Below, in pieces: positions 1 through 7,531 of a stretch of DNA of 27,179 nucleotides. The DNA is taken from assembly GCA_020851395.1 (NCBI GenBank), contig JADZCW010000016.1:1-27179 (forward strand), in the 5' to 3' direction. Made by a program: the position numbers and the translations under genes. The stretch is from Phycisphaeraceae bacterium. Its GTDB lineage: Bacteria > Planctomycetota > Phycisphaerae > Phycisphaerales > Phycisphaeraceae. Within the stretch, counting starts at the first letter, position 1. Every line of letters begins with the position of its first letter. Under the pieces are notes generated by a model. The model was not told the origin of the DNA. It did not search any database and worked only from the letters and a program-made list of their open reading frames with translations.

Positions 1-149
1 CCCACCGCGGTGGCCTGGATCTGTGAGCCGATCACCGCCAGGAACCAGCCCGACAGGAAGAAGCGATAGTCGCCGAACCGCAGCGCCGCGTAGGGGTCGT
101 GTCGCGGCGCCTCGGAGCCGTCGTGCGGGTTGTCGTTTGTACTGCTCAT
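1..149 (-). CDS. MFS transporter, N-terminal fragment (cut by window edge)
   Basis: Only the first 49 codons are in the window; the gene runs off the left edge. The ATG is at 147-149 on the reverse strand, with an AAGG four bases upstream. After a hydrophilic head of about 20 residues comes DPYAALRFGDYRFF, followed by a hydrophobic stretch (LSGWFLAVIGSQIQATAV) that looks like transmembrane segment 1. The pattern 'ALR..DYR.FL.....I..Q.Q..AV' is typical of major facilitator superfamily exporters of the EntS/MFS_3 kind. It starts 16 bases after the SDR gene stop, so it is probably the last visible member of that operon. The substrate cannot be told from this fragment. Family assignment rests on one motif and one membrane segment. 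Confidence 0.65.
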   Translation of the reverse strand, partial: MSSTNDNPHDGSEAPRHDPYAALRFGDYRFFLSGWFLAVIGSQIQATAV

Positions 150-165
150 GGCCTTGATGTTCGCT

Positions 166-924
166 TCACGTCAGCGAGCGACCCCCATCGAGGCGGAGAA
201 TTTCACCCGTGCAGTAGTCCGCGTCACGGACGAAAAAGAGCACGGCCCGGGCCACGTCATGGGGCGTCCCGGCCCGGCCCAGGGGCACGCGCCGAAGGTA
301 CTGCTCGCGTTGCTCGGGTGTGTAGGACTCGGCCCACTCGACGACGCCCGGGGCGATGCCGTTGACGGTGATCCTAGGCGCCAGCTCCAGGGCGAGGCTG
401 CGGGTGATCTCCAGCAGCGCTGCCTTGGAGGCGTTGTAGGCCAGGTATCCCTTGGCCGGCTGGTGCATCACGTGCACGTCGAGCATGTTCACCACGTGGC
501 CGGTGACGGTCGATCCCTCGGCCGGCTTGTTGGCGGCCAGCAGCGGCGCACATGCCTGCGTCAGCAGCAGGGGGCCCCTGGCATTGACGGCGAAGTAGCG
601 GTCCAGTTCAGCCTGATCAATGTCTTCCGACGACCTCCCGAAGATCGATGCATTGTTGATCAGCGCGTCGAGCCGGCCGAACTCGTTGCGGACCGCTTCG
701 ACGATGGCACCGGGGGAAGCAGGGTCAGCCTGATCCGCCTGGATCGCGACGGCCTTCTGTCCCATCGCCCGGACCTGCCCGACGAGCGAATCCGCCTCCG
801 CCCGACTGGTCAGATACGTCACCGCCACGTCGTAACCCGCCCCCGCCAGCGCCACCGCCACCGCCCGGCCGACGCGTCTGGCGCCGCCGGTGACCAGGGC
901 CACGGGCTGACCGGCTTGATTCAT
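166..924 (-). CDS. Short-chain dehydrogenase/reductase, pteridine-reductase-like
   Basis: A 252-residue SDR with an NAD(P)-binding Rossmann fold. Visible motifs are TGGARRVG at residues 12-19 (cofactor loop), NNAS at 90-93, N114, and the catalytic Y163/K167 pair in YNASK. Two points favour the PTR1/FolM branch, which reduces dihydrobiopterin or dihydrofolate. The cofactor loop reads TGxxxRxG rather than TGxxxGxG, and an Asp (D149 in NMLDV) lies where classical SDRs have the catalytic Ser. The start is chosen at the ATG at 922-924, one base after the stop of the small membrane protein gene; a longer reading to 996 would overlap that gene. The product ends in LDGGRSLT, a normal SDR C-terminus. 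Cytoplasmic NADPH-dependent reduction is likely; the substrate is inference. Confidence 0.88.
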   Translation of the reverse strand: MNQAGQPVALVTGGARRVGRAVAVALAGAGYDVAVTYLTSRAEADSLVGQVRAMGQKAVAIQADQADPASPGAIVEAVRNEFGRLDALINNASIFGRSSEDIDQAELDRYFAVNARGPLLLTQACAPLLAANKPAEGSTVTGHVVNMLDVHVMHQPAKGYLAYNASKAALLEITRSLALELAPRITVNGIAPGVVEWAESYTPEQREQYLRRVPLGRAGTPHDVARAVLFFVRDADYCTGEILRLDGGRSLT

Positions 925-925
925 C

Positions 926-1273
926 TCACGGTTTGGTGGTGTCTTGGTCATCCTCATCCCCGTCCGGGCCGTCGTCGTCCGGCTCATCCCCTTCATTCTT
1001 GAATTCGCCGTTCTCGGCCCGACGGCGGAACTCTTCCTGGTTGAACCTGACCATCAGCCGATCCCCGCCGGCCTGCCAGATGTCGGGCATCATGGGCTTG
1101 CGGCCGCCCTTGCGGAAGTGGTGGCGATTCTGCGATCGCCGCCAGGCCGCGATCACCGAGCCCACGAGCATCACCCCCCCGATGCCGATGATCCCCGTCA
1201 TCGTCAGCAGCATGATCGCCCGCACATACTCGTGGTTGTTCAACTGCACAGGGCCCCATTGTAACCCGTGCAT
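926..1273 (-). CDS. Small single-pass membrane protein, unknown function
   Basis: 115 residues as read from the ATG at 1271-1273. One hydrophobic segment (about residues 19-43, IMLLTMTGIIGIGGVMLVGS and onward) is followed by a basic stretch RRSQNRHHFRKGGRK, which suggests that the C-terminal part is cytoplasmic. The tail from about residue 90 is strongly acidic (GDEPDDDGPDGDEDDQD). I do not recognise a family. The gene begins 18 bases after the phospholipase D-like gene and ends one base before the SDR start, so translation is probably coupled. A TACAAT hexamer at 1258-1263 lies inside the first codons, and a GTG at 1247-1249 eight bases beyond it could be a leaderless start giving 107 residues. 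The start is therefore uncertain. Confidence 0.7.
   Translation of the reverse strand: MHGLQWGPVQLNNHEYVRAIMLLTMTGIIGIGGVMLVGSVIAAWRRSQNRHHFRKGGRKPMMPDIWQAGGDRLMVRFNQEEFRRRAENGEFKNEGDEPDDDGPDGDEDDQDTTKP
1258..1263 (-). promoter_or_regulatory. Candidate -10 element TACAAT for the small membrane protein / SDR genes
   Basis: On the reverse strand the sequence reads GGTTACAATGGGGCCC. The hexamer matches the bacterial -10 consensus at five of six positions and sits eight bases before an in-frame GTG. The same TACAATGgg core occurs upstream of nrdR and a near copy upstream of the first glycosyltransferase gene. No clear -35 is visible. This is inference from pattern only. Confidence 0.3.
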
Positions 1274-1291
1274 TTGTCGGCCGATATGCCG

Positions 1292-1903
1292 CTATTTGTG
1301 GGCCAGCCGCGGCTCCTCGAGCGGCACGGGGCAGAGATTCCGCCGCTTGCACGCTGGGCAACGCTGGCCCTCCCAGACGCTGTTGAATTCCTCGAGCGCC
1401 GCGTCGATCAGCGCCGGCGATCGCGTCCAGACGCCCATCTCGAAGTTGCGTTTGTCCGGCCCCTTGGCCCCCAGGCCCGCGCCGGTGAGGTTGGCGCTGC
1501 CCAGGTACATCGCCCGGCAGTCGACGATGACCAGCTTCATGTGCACCCGCGGGCAGCGGCGGATGGTAATGCCCCCCGGAAGGTCACGACGCAGCTCGTG
1601 CAAGACGGGGTTGCTCGGCACGCCGCTGTGCAGCAGCCGGACCTCGACGCCGCGCTCGGCCAGCCCCCGGAAGATCTCGACGATGTTCTGGGCGCGGTCG
1701 CGCCGGCCGCGGGCGAGCTTCTTCATCGGCACGAGCATGGCCTTGAAGTCGGCGGTGGCGATGGCCAAGCTCACCTTGGCGTTGGCGATGCCGTCGATCA
1801 CCACGCGCTGCAGGTGCTCGGCCGTGCGGACCAGCTCGACGTCCCCGCACGGAATGCTGGGGGCTTCTAAGCCGATTGGCTTGATCGCCCGCGTACGAGC
1901 CAT
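1292..1903 (-). CDS. Single-HKD phospholipase D-like protein with Cys-rich tail
   Basis: 203 residues with one phospholipase D superfamily motif: H121-x-K123-x4-D128 in VHMKLVIVD, followed by LGSANLTGAG and the downstream NFEMGV, as in PLD-like nucleases and phosphatidyltransferases. Single-HKD members work as homodimers, so the active site is probably shared between two chains. The C-terminus carries RCPACKRRNLCP (C182, C185, C191), a possible metal site not expected in the core fold. There is no signal peptide, so it should be cytoplasmic. It starts 30 bases after the outer-membrane protein gene and is followed 18 bases later by the small membrane protein gene. No Shine-Dalgarno is evident before the ATG at 1901-1903, so the start is tentative. 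Whether it acts on DNA or on lipid cannot be decided from sequence. Confidence 0.85.
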   Translation of the reverse strand: MARTRAIKPIGLEAPSIPCGDVELVRTAEHLQRVVIDGIANAKVSLAIATADFKAMLVPMKKLARGRRDRAQNIVEIFRGLAERGVEVRLLHSGVPSNPVLHELRRDLPGGITIRRCPRVHMKLVIVDCRAMYLGSANLTGAGLGAKGPDKRNFEMGVWTRSPALIDAALEEFNSVWEGQRCPACKRRNLCPVPLEEPRLAHK

Positions 1904-1933
1904 GCCATCGTTATCGGCCGGATCGCTCGCGGC

Positions 1934-3184
1934 TCAGAAGTAGAAGTGCACGCCGAAGCCCAGGTACTCGACGATCGCCGGGTAGAACTGCCCGTTGGGC
2001 GAGTGGCCGTGGTAGTACTCGATCAAGAGCAGGATCTTACGCGTGCTGCGGGGGCTCTCGATCTGCACGCCGGTGCGGACGGACACGCCCGGCTCCCAGT
2101 CATGCTCCTGGGCCATCTGCACGTCCACCGCCGCCACGGGCCGACCCAGCCCGTCGAAGAAGATCGCCGGGCCGCGATACTCCACGCCCATCTGCGTCAG
2201 CCAGGCCTTGAGGTCCTCGGGCTCCTGGTCGAACAGCCAGCCCCCGCCGCCGTACACCCGCCACTGGTCGGTCAGGTCGTACGAGAGCTTGAGGTCAATC
2301 ACCTCGTACGTGAGGTTGACGCGCGTGACGCCGTTGCGGATCAGGAACTCGTCGCCGATGTGCGAGCTCTGGTGATAGATGCGCAAGAGTGCGGAGAAAT
2401 CGTCCCAGCGATGGCTGCTGCCGAGCGCGACGAAGTAGTCGGAGTTCACCAGGTCCAGCGACGGGGCGCTCAGGTCGAAGATGGCGAACACGCCGGCCTG
2501 GATGACCGGCGACCATCGCCCGCCGAAGGGGGCGTCGTTGTGCCAGAAGGCGAACGTCTCCCCGAAGCTGACGGCCCCGACGCTCTGGCCGTGCGGCGCC
2601 TGCGTGTAGTAGTTGTAGCTGGCGCTGAAGTGCGGCCAACGCGGGTCGGCCAGCATGGGCTGGTACAGCTTCTCCGTCGGGAAGAGGCGCTTTAGAACCT
2701 CGTCGGCGCCCGAGCCGGCCGGCAGGGGGGCGGCGCCGCTGGGCAGGGTGGTCGTGACCTTAGGGGCGATGTCCGACTCATCGGTCTCGGCCGAGGGCTG
2801 TTCCTGGGCGGCTGTCTGATCACCGGCCGTGGGCTGAATCGCCGGCAGGGGCGGGCTGGCCGGCTCGTGGATCTCCACGCCTCGCACCCCGCTGATGGCG
2901 CCCAGGGCCTGGCGGATGCGCGTCTTCTCCTCGACGCCCAGGTGGGCCGCTTCGATATGAACCACACCCTGCTCGACGCGCAGCGACGTCGCCCGGAGGG
3001 AGAACTCCCGCTCCACGACGGCCGCGGCGTAGCCCTGGAGGTAGAGGTCCTGCTGGCGATCCCGCTCGGACGAGGCGGCCAGGGCCGGCCCGGTCCATGA
3101 GGACACCACGACGCCCATCAAAAGGACAAGCCCGAGCAGCTTCCGTGGCGAGGATCGGGATGGCTGAACCGAGAATTGGCCCAT
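1934..3184 (-). CDS. Outer-membrane DUF1207-type barrel with N-terminal BON-like domain
   Basis: 416 residues. The N-terminus has a basic patch, a hydrophobic core (LLGLVLLMGVVVSSW) and a probable signal peptidase site after PALA (about residue 36). Residues about 46-103 resemble a BON domain (alternating hydrophobic pattern ending ISGVRGVEIHEP). A low-complexity Pro/Ala/Thr linker runs to about 160. The rest, from FPTEKLYQPMLADPRWPHFS, matches my memory of the DUF1207 family: aromatic-rich alternating strands and a terminal Phe (FGVHFYF), the usual signature of an outer-membrane beta-barrel. This implies a diderm envelope. Function is unknown; BON domains bind lipid or anchor to membranes. 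The reverse-strand ATG at 3182-3184 is preceded by an AAAGGG. It is the first gene of the leftward run and diverges from ugd. Confidence 0.8.
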   Translation of the reverse strand: MGQFSVQPSRSSPRKLLGLVLLMGVVVSSWTGPALAASSERDRQQDLYLQGYAAAVVEREFSLRATSLRVEQGVVHIEAAHLGVEEKTRIRQALGAISGVRGVEIHEPASPPLPAIQPTAGDQTAAQEQPSAETDESDIAPKVTTTLPSGAAPLPAGSGADEVLKRLFPTEKLYQPMLADPRWPHFSASYNYYTQAPHGQSVGAVSFGETFAFWHNDAPFGGRWSPVIQAGVFAIFDLSAPSLDLVNSDYFVALGSSHRWDDFSALLRIYHQSSHIGDEFLIRNGVTRVNLTYEVIDLKLSYDLTDQWRVYGGGGWLFDQEPEDLKAWLTQMGVEYRGPAIFFDGLGRPVAAVDVQMAQEHDWEPGVSVRTGVQIESPRSTRKILLLIEYYHGHSPNGQFYPAIVEYLGFGVHFYF

Positions 3185-3297
3185 GGCCTAAACCCTTTAC
3201 AGGCGGCTTTGCGTGCCTCCGCCAATGGCCCCAATTAGATCGTTCCCCATCGCCGGCCGCAAGTAAATCCCCTTTTCAGGACGGTGGCATAGGTAGT

Positions 3298-3303
3298 TAT
3301 GAT
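3298..3303 (+). promoter_or_regulatory. Candidate -10 (TATGAT) upstream of ugd
   Basis: The 275-base gap between the outer-membrane protein gene and ugd holds a relatively AT-rich patch. TATGAT lies about 157 bases before the ugd start. Only a poor -35-like TTTCAG is present 18 bases upstream. The rest of the gap shows no coding potential that I trust. Confidence 0.25.
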
Positions 3304-3459
3304 CTATCGCCTCGTGCGGGGATGCGACAAAGGTCGACCGCCCAACCGCACGATAAACTTCAGACCGGGACCCCGCGCGGCATCACGGACGCGACCCGAT
3401 GCTATCGGACCCGCCGCCGGGGAGAGCCACACCCCGCCGAATCCCGAGAAAGGACAGGC

Positions 3460-4803
3460 ATGAAGATTGCGATCGTCGGCACCGGATACGTCGGCCTGGT
3501 CACGGGCACCTGCCTGGCCAACTCGGGCAACGACGTCACCTGCCTCGACGTGATCGAGCAGAAGATCCAGAAGCTCCGCCAGGGCGTCTCGCCCATCTAT
3601 GAGCCGGGGCTCGAGGAACTGATCCGTCGGAACATCAAGGCCAACCGCCTTCACTTCACCACCGATAAACGGCAGGCCTACGCCCCGGCCGAGATCATCT
3701 TCATCTGCGTCGGCACGCCCAGCGACGACCAGGGCCACGCCGACCTCAAGTACGTCCTGGCCGCCGCCGCCGACGTCGGCGACGCCATCGAGGCTTCGCC
3801 CCCCCGCCCGAACGAGCCGCCGATCATCATCGTCAAGTCCACCGTCCCCGTCGGCACCAACGCCAAGGTCCAGGCCGTCATCGCCGGCCGCACGTCTAAA
3901 CCGTTCGCCATGGCCTCCAACCCCGAGTTCCTCAAGGAAGGGGCCGCCATTGCGGACTTCAACAAGCCCGACCGCGTGGTCATCGGCGTCGCCGACAAGC
4001 CTACCGGCGAACGCCTCCGTGAGCTCTACGAGCCCTTCGTCCGCCAGGGCAACCCCATCTTCGTCATGGACATCCCCAGCGCCGAGATGGTCAAGTACGC
4101 CTCGAACGCCATGCTCGCGACCAAGATCTCCTTCATCAACGAGATCGCCCGCCTCTGCGAGGCCTTCGGCGCCGACGTCGACGAGGTGCGTCGCGGCATG
4201 TGCGCCGACAAGCGCATCGGCAACCAGTTCCTCTACCCCGGCCTGGGCTACGGCGGTTCGTGCTTCCCCAAGGATGTGCTGGCCTGCATCTCGATGGGCC
4301 TGACCTCACACACCCCCACGGACCTGCTCAAGGCCGTGCACGAGGTCAACCAGCAGCAGCGGGGCTTCTTCCTGGGCAAGATCCTCGAGCACTTCGGCCG
4401 GGACCTCAAGGGCAAACGCTTCGCCGTCTGGGGCATCGCCTTCAAGCCCGGCACGGACGACATCCGCGAGGCTCCCTCCCTGACGATCATGAAGCAACTG
4501 CTCGAGCACGGCGCGACGGTGGCGGCCCACGACCCCGTGGCCCACGAGACCTGCCGGGCCGTCCTCGGCGACCGCATCACCTACTGCGACGATCCCTACG
4601 CCGCCCTCGACGGGGCCGACGCCCTGGTCCTCTGCACCGACTGGGACGAGTTCAAGCACCCCGACTTCGACCAGATCGTCCGCCGGATGAACAAGCCCGT
4701 TGTCTTCGACGGCCGCAACCTCTACCGCCGGCAGGTCGCCGCCCAGGAAGGCCTGACCTACTTCTCCATCGGCCGCGCGGCCGTCGACGGCGGCAAGGCC
4801 TAG
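3460..4803 (+). CDS. ugd: UDP-glucose 6-dehydrogenase
   Basis: 447 residues, normal for the family. The enzyme oxidises UDP-glucose twice with NAD+ to UDP-glucuronate, a precursor for exopolysaccharides and lipid or protein glycosylation. The N-terminal Rossmann loop is GTGYVGLVTG (residues 7-16), the substrate-side motif is NPEFLKEG, and the catalytic cysteine C268 lies in GYGGSCFPKDV. The C-terminal UDP-binding domain contains GIAFKPGTDDIREAPS. The ATG at 3460 was chosen because it begins the fold directly (MKIAIVGTGYVG) and has a GAGAAAGGA site just upstream; the open frame extends further 5' but with no homology. It is followed 44 bases later by the transaminase gene. Nearby glycosyltransferases fit a role in surface glycan synthesis. 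Confidence 0.96.
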   Translation: MKIAIVGTGYVGLVTGTCLANSGNDVTCLDVIEQKIQKLRQGVSPIYEPGLEELIRRNIKANRLHFTTDKRQAYAPAEIIFICVGTPSDDQGHADLKYVLAAAADVGDAIEASPPRPNEPPIIIVKSTVPVGTNAKVQAVIAGRTSKPFAMASNPEFLKEGAAIADFNKPDRVVIGVADKPTGERLRELYEPFVRQGNPIFVMDIPSAEMVKYASNAMLATKISFINEIARLCEAFGADVDEVRRGMCADKRIGNQFLYPGLGYGGSCFPKDVLACISMGLTSHTPTDLLKAVHEVNQQQRGFFLGKILEHFGRDLKGKRFAVWGIAFKPGTDDIREAPSLTIMKQLLEHGATVAAHDPVAHETCRAVLGDRITYCDDPYAALDGADALVLCTDWDEFKHPDFDQIVRRMNKPVVFDGRNLYRRQVAAQEGLTYFSIGRAAVDGGKA

Positions 4804-4835
4804 TCGCCGCACGCGCGACGCTCGCGCCGCTGTGA

Positions 4836-4841
4836 TAACGT
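4836..4841 (+). promoter_or_regulatory. Candidate extended -10 directly before the transaminase gene
   Basis: TGATAACGT matches an extended -10 (TGn then TAnnnT); the hexamer TAACGT ends six bases before the ATG at 4848. With transcription normally starting 6-7 bases after the -10, the mRNA would begin at or next to the start codon, which agrees with the lack of any Shine-Dalgarno. Pattern-based inference. Confidence 0.35.
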
Positions 4842-4847
4842 AGCGGC

Positions 4848-5729
4848 ATGAGTACGGCTGACCGGATCGTCTACCTCAACGGCCAATACCTTCCCCGCCC
4901 GCAAGCGACGCTGGACCTCGAGGACCGCGCGGCCCTGTTCGCCGACGGCGTCTACGACGTGACCGCCTACATCCACGGCCGACCGCTGGCGATGGACCGG
5001 CACCTCGCCCGTTTCCGCCGAAGCCTGGCTGGCATCGAGCTTCCGCCGACGCTGGCCGACGGGCTCGACCTCGTCTCCGATGAATTGGTGCGGCGCAACT
5101 TCGGGCCCACGGGCGACGCCACGGTCTACTGGCAGGTCTCGCGCGGGGCCGGGCCGCGCGAGCACTTCCCCTCGGCCGAGATGGCCCCGACGGTCATGGC
5201 CCTGGCGTACCCCGCCAAGCCCTGGGACCTCCAGGCCCGCGGGTCCGTGCCGACGATCAAGGCCATCCTCGCCGAGGACCAGCGCTGGAGCCGGTGCGAC
5301 CTCAAAACCCTGATGCTCCTGCCGAACATCCTGGCCCTGGCCAAGGCCCGACGCGCCGGCTGCTCCGAGGCCGTCCTCCACCGCGACGGCATGGTGACCG
5401 AGTGCTGCCGGACGAGCCTGCTGATCGTGCGCGGGAGCGAGCTCTGGACCCACCCGGCCGACCGGTGGATCCTCGGCGGGATCACCCGCGAGATCCTCCT
5501 CGAGCAGGCCCCTTCCGTGGGCCTGACGCCGGTGCAACGGCCGTTCAGCCTCCAGGAGCTTGCGTCCGCCGACGAGGTGCTGATCACCGGCACGGGCTCG
5601 CGCGTGCAAGCGGTGACGCACGTTGACGACCGACCGATCGGCAACGGTCAGGCCGGCCCGGCGACCGGGAAGCTCTACACAGCGCTGATGAACTATGCCC
5701 GGCGGACAACACGCGACGATCGGCAGTAG
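4848..5729 (+). CDS. dat: D-amino-acid transaminase-like enzyme (PLP fold type IV)
   Basis: 293 residues of the fold-type IV aminotransferase family, which includes D-alanine transaminase, branched-chain aminotransferase and aminodeoxychorismate lyase. The PLP lysine is K153 in the sequence RWSRCDLKTLMLLPN, which is closest to D-amino-acid transaminases. E185 in MVTECC is the residue that contacts the PLP ring nitrogen. Near the C-terminus, TGTGSRVQAVTHVDDRPIG corresponds to the family's phosphate-binding turn and 'DGkpIG' motif. The usual 'TEgxxSN' after the Glu is TECCRTS here, so substrate preference could differ. If it is a true Dat it makes D-Glu/D-Ala for peptidoglycan, but BCAT or lyase activity cannot be excluded. 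It has its own promoter-like site and no Shine-Dalgarno. It ends two bases from the convergent glycosyltransferase gene. Confidence 0.85.
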   Translation: MSTADRIVYLNGQYLPRPQATLDLEDRAALFADGVYDVTAYIHGRPLAMDRHLARFRRSLAGIELPPTLADGLDLVSDELVRRNFGPTGDATVYWQVSRGAGPREHFPSAEMAPTVMALAYPAKPWDLQARGSVPTIKAILAEDQRWSRCDLKTLMLLPNILALAKARRAGCSEAVLHRDGMVTECCRTSLLIVRGSELWTHPADRWILGGITREILLEQAPSVGLTPVQRPFSLQELASADEVLITGTGSRVQAVTHVDDRPIGNGQAGPATGKLYTALMNYARRTTRDDRQ

Positions 5730-5731
5730 AT

Positions 5732-6583
5732 CTAACGCCCCGCGACTGTCTGTGACGGCTGGTTGGCCGTCTCGGTCGCAGAGGAGACTGAGGTTGGAGC
5801 GCCCAACTCGGGTGTTGACACCCGCTCCCGGTCGCGCAGCTCCGCTTCCCACAGCTTGGCCATGGCCAGGAACTGATAGAACACGGAGATGCCGACGAAG
5901 ATGACCCCGTGCATGCCGTCGCGGTAGCCCCGCAGGTGGATCATCCGCTTGTGGAATTCATTGACGCTGCGCAGCAGCATCTTCCAGGCCGAGAACTTCT
6001 CGCCCCGCCCGCGGAACCGCTCGACCTCCAGCGTGGTGTAGGTGTTCATCCTGGCGATGCACTGCTCGATCGAGTCGTAGTTGTAATGGATGATCGCCAG
6101 GTCCAGTCTGCGGCGGCTGATGTGGTCGACCCGCCCCGCGACGGTGGGGGCGACGTGAACCAGGTGGGGCCAGTCGACACAGCCGCGCCTGAAAAAACGG
6201 GTGATGTACGAGGGATACCAGCACCAGAGGAACCGGGCCAACGCCAAGTTCTTGCGCGGGATCCGCAGCGCCTCGGCGGCGTCCGGGCGAGCGGCGTAAG
6301 CGACCAGATGGTCCCACAGCGCCGCGGGGATGACCTCGTCCGAGTCGACGACGAGGATCCAGTCGCCCGTCGCCTGGCGGATGGCGAAATTGCGGGCCGG
6401 TTCGACGTAGCCCGTCCGCTCATGCAAGACGATCCGACAGCCGTGCCGGGCGGCGATCTCCAGCGTTTGGTCCGTCGAGTGCATGTCGCAGACGACAATC
6501 TCGTCCGCCCCGGCCACCGAGGCCAGACACTGGTCCAGGTACTTCTCCGAGTTGAGCGTATTGATGACGACGGAGATGCGCAT
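5732..6583 (-). CDS. Family 2 glycosyltransferase, third gene of a tandem set
   Basis: 283 residues, GT-A fold glycosyltransferase family 2, similar to the WaaE/KdtX group that adds sugars to lipopolysaccharide core. It opens with MRISVVINTLNSEKYL, has CDMHSTD at 32-38 and a metal-binding DSD at 80-82 followed by EV. The C-terminal part has the family's RGYRDGMHGVIF and a hydrophobic stretch ending AMAKLWEAELRDRE. The last 30 or so residues are Ser/Thr/Pro-rich and differ from its two upstream paralogs. A strong AAGGAGG lies just before the ATG at 6581-6583. It lies 32 bases after the second paralog, so the three are probably one transcript. The donor sugar is unknown; UDP-glucuronate from the neighbouring ugd is a guess. 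Confidence 0.9.
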   Translation of the reverse strand: MRISVVINTLNSEKYLDQCLASVAGADEIVVCDMHSTDQTLEIAARHGCRIVLHERTGYVEPARNFAIRQATGDWILVVDSDEVIPAALWDHLVAYAARPDAAEALRIPRKNLALARFLWCWYPSYITRFFRRGCVDWPHLVHVAPTVAGRVDHISRRRLDLAIIHYNYDSIEQCIARMNTYTTLEVERFRGRGEKFSAWKMLLRSVNEFHKRMIHLRGYRDGMHGVIFVGISVFYQFLAMAKLWEAELRDRERVSTPELGAPTSVSSATETANQPSQTVAGR

Positions 6584-6615
6584 GGCCCCTCCTTGACGGG
6601 CCTGTAGCGGCGACC

Positions 6616-7455
6616 TCAGCGCCCGGCGCCGGCCGCCGCCGGTTTGACCAGGGTGGCCGCGGAGGGAGTGCCGGGCCCGCGCCCCGACGCCCGCTCCCGC
6701 TCACGCAGTTGGGCCTCCCACAGCTTGGCCATGGCCACGAACTGGTAGAACGCGCTAAAGACGATGAAGATCAGCCCGTGCACGCTGTCGCGGCACCCCC
6801 GGCGGCAGATCAGCAGCTTGAAGAACTCGCACGCGCCGCGGCCGATCATCTTCAGGGCCGAGAACGTCTCCCCGCGCAGGCGGAACTTCTCGAGCTCCAG
6901 CGTCGTGTACTTGTTCATCTGCGCGATGTACTGCTCGATGCTGTCGAAGTTGTAGTGGAGGATCGCCAGCTCGGTCCGACGGGGGTCGATGCCGTCGATC
7001 CGGCCCTTGATCTTCGGGACGCTGTGCACCCGCGGCGGGCTCCAGTCGGCGCAGCCGCGCCGCCAGAACCGGATCAGCAGCGTGGGGTACCAGCACCACA
7101 GGAACCGGCCCAGGGCGAAGTTCTTGCGTGGGATCCGCAGGGCGTCGGCCGCGTCAGGGTTGGCCGTGTAACGCACCAGATAATCCCATAGCTCGGGCGG
7201 GATGACCTCGTCCGAGTCGACGACGAACACCCAGTCGCTCCTGGCGTGGCCGATGGCGAAGTTGCGGGCCGGCGAGACCTGGTTCAGCCTCGCGTGATGG
7301 ATGATCCGGCAGCCGTACCGCGCCGCGATCTCCAGCGTCCGGTCCGTGCTGTGCATGTCGCAGAGGATGATCTCGTCCGCCCCCCGGACCGAGCTCAGGC
7401 ACTGCTCAAGGTATCGCTCCGAATTGAGGGTGTGGATCACGACCGAGATGCTCAT
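6616..7455 (-). CDS. Family 2 glycosyltransferase, second gene of a tandem set
   Basis: 279 residues, closely similar along its whole core to the flanking genes: MSISVVIHTLNSERYL, CDMHSTD (32-38), the metal motif DSD (80-82), RIPRKNFALGRFLWCWYP, YTTLELEKF and the C-terminal AMAKLWEAQLRERE. As in the WaaE/KdtX group, it probably transfers a nucleotide-activated sugar onto a lipid-linked or lipopolysaccharide acceptor at the inner face of the membrane. Its tail (GRGPGTPSAATLVKPAAAGAGR) is not shared with the paralogs. It carries RRGCRDSVHG where the others have RRGYRDGMHG or RGYRDGMHG. A weak AGGA precedes the ATG at 7453-7455. It is separated by 76 bases from the first gene and 32 bases from the third. 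Confidence 0.9.
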   Translation of the reverse strand: MSISVVIHTLNSERYLEQCLSSVRGADEIILCDMHSTDRTLEIAARYGCRIIHHARLNQVSPARNFAIGHARSDWVFVVDSDEVIPPELWDYLVRYTANPDAADALRIPRKNFALGRFLWCWYPTLLIRFWRRGCADWSPPRVHSVPKIKGRIDGIDPRRTELAILHYNFDSIEQYIAQMNKYTTLELEKFRLRGETFSALKMIGRGACEFFKLLICRRGCRDSVHGLIFIVFSAFYQFVAMAKLWEAQLRERERASGRGPGTPSAATLVKPAAAGAGR

Positions 7456-7531
7456 GGGGGCGTCCTGGGTTGTCTCTTGTGGGTTGGCTCACTGACCGAG
7501 GTGATTCGTTGTCGCCGTCGGCATCGAGGAC

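Noticed and set aside
4800..5852. A 350-codon reverse frame across the transaminase gene.
   Set aside because: Shadow of a gene with a complete set of transaminase motifs; the frame itself shows Arg/Gly/Pro/His-rich noise.
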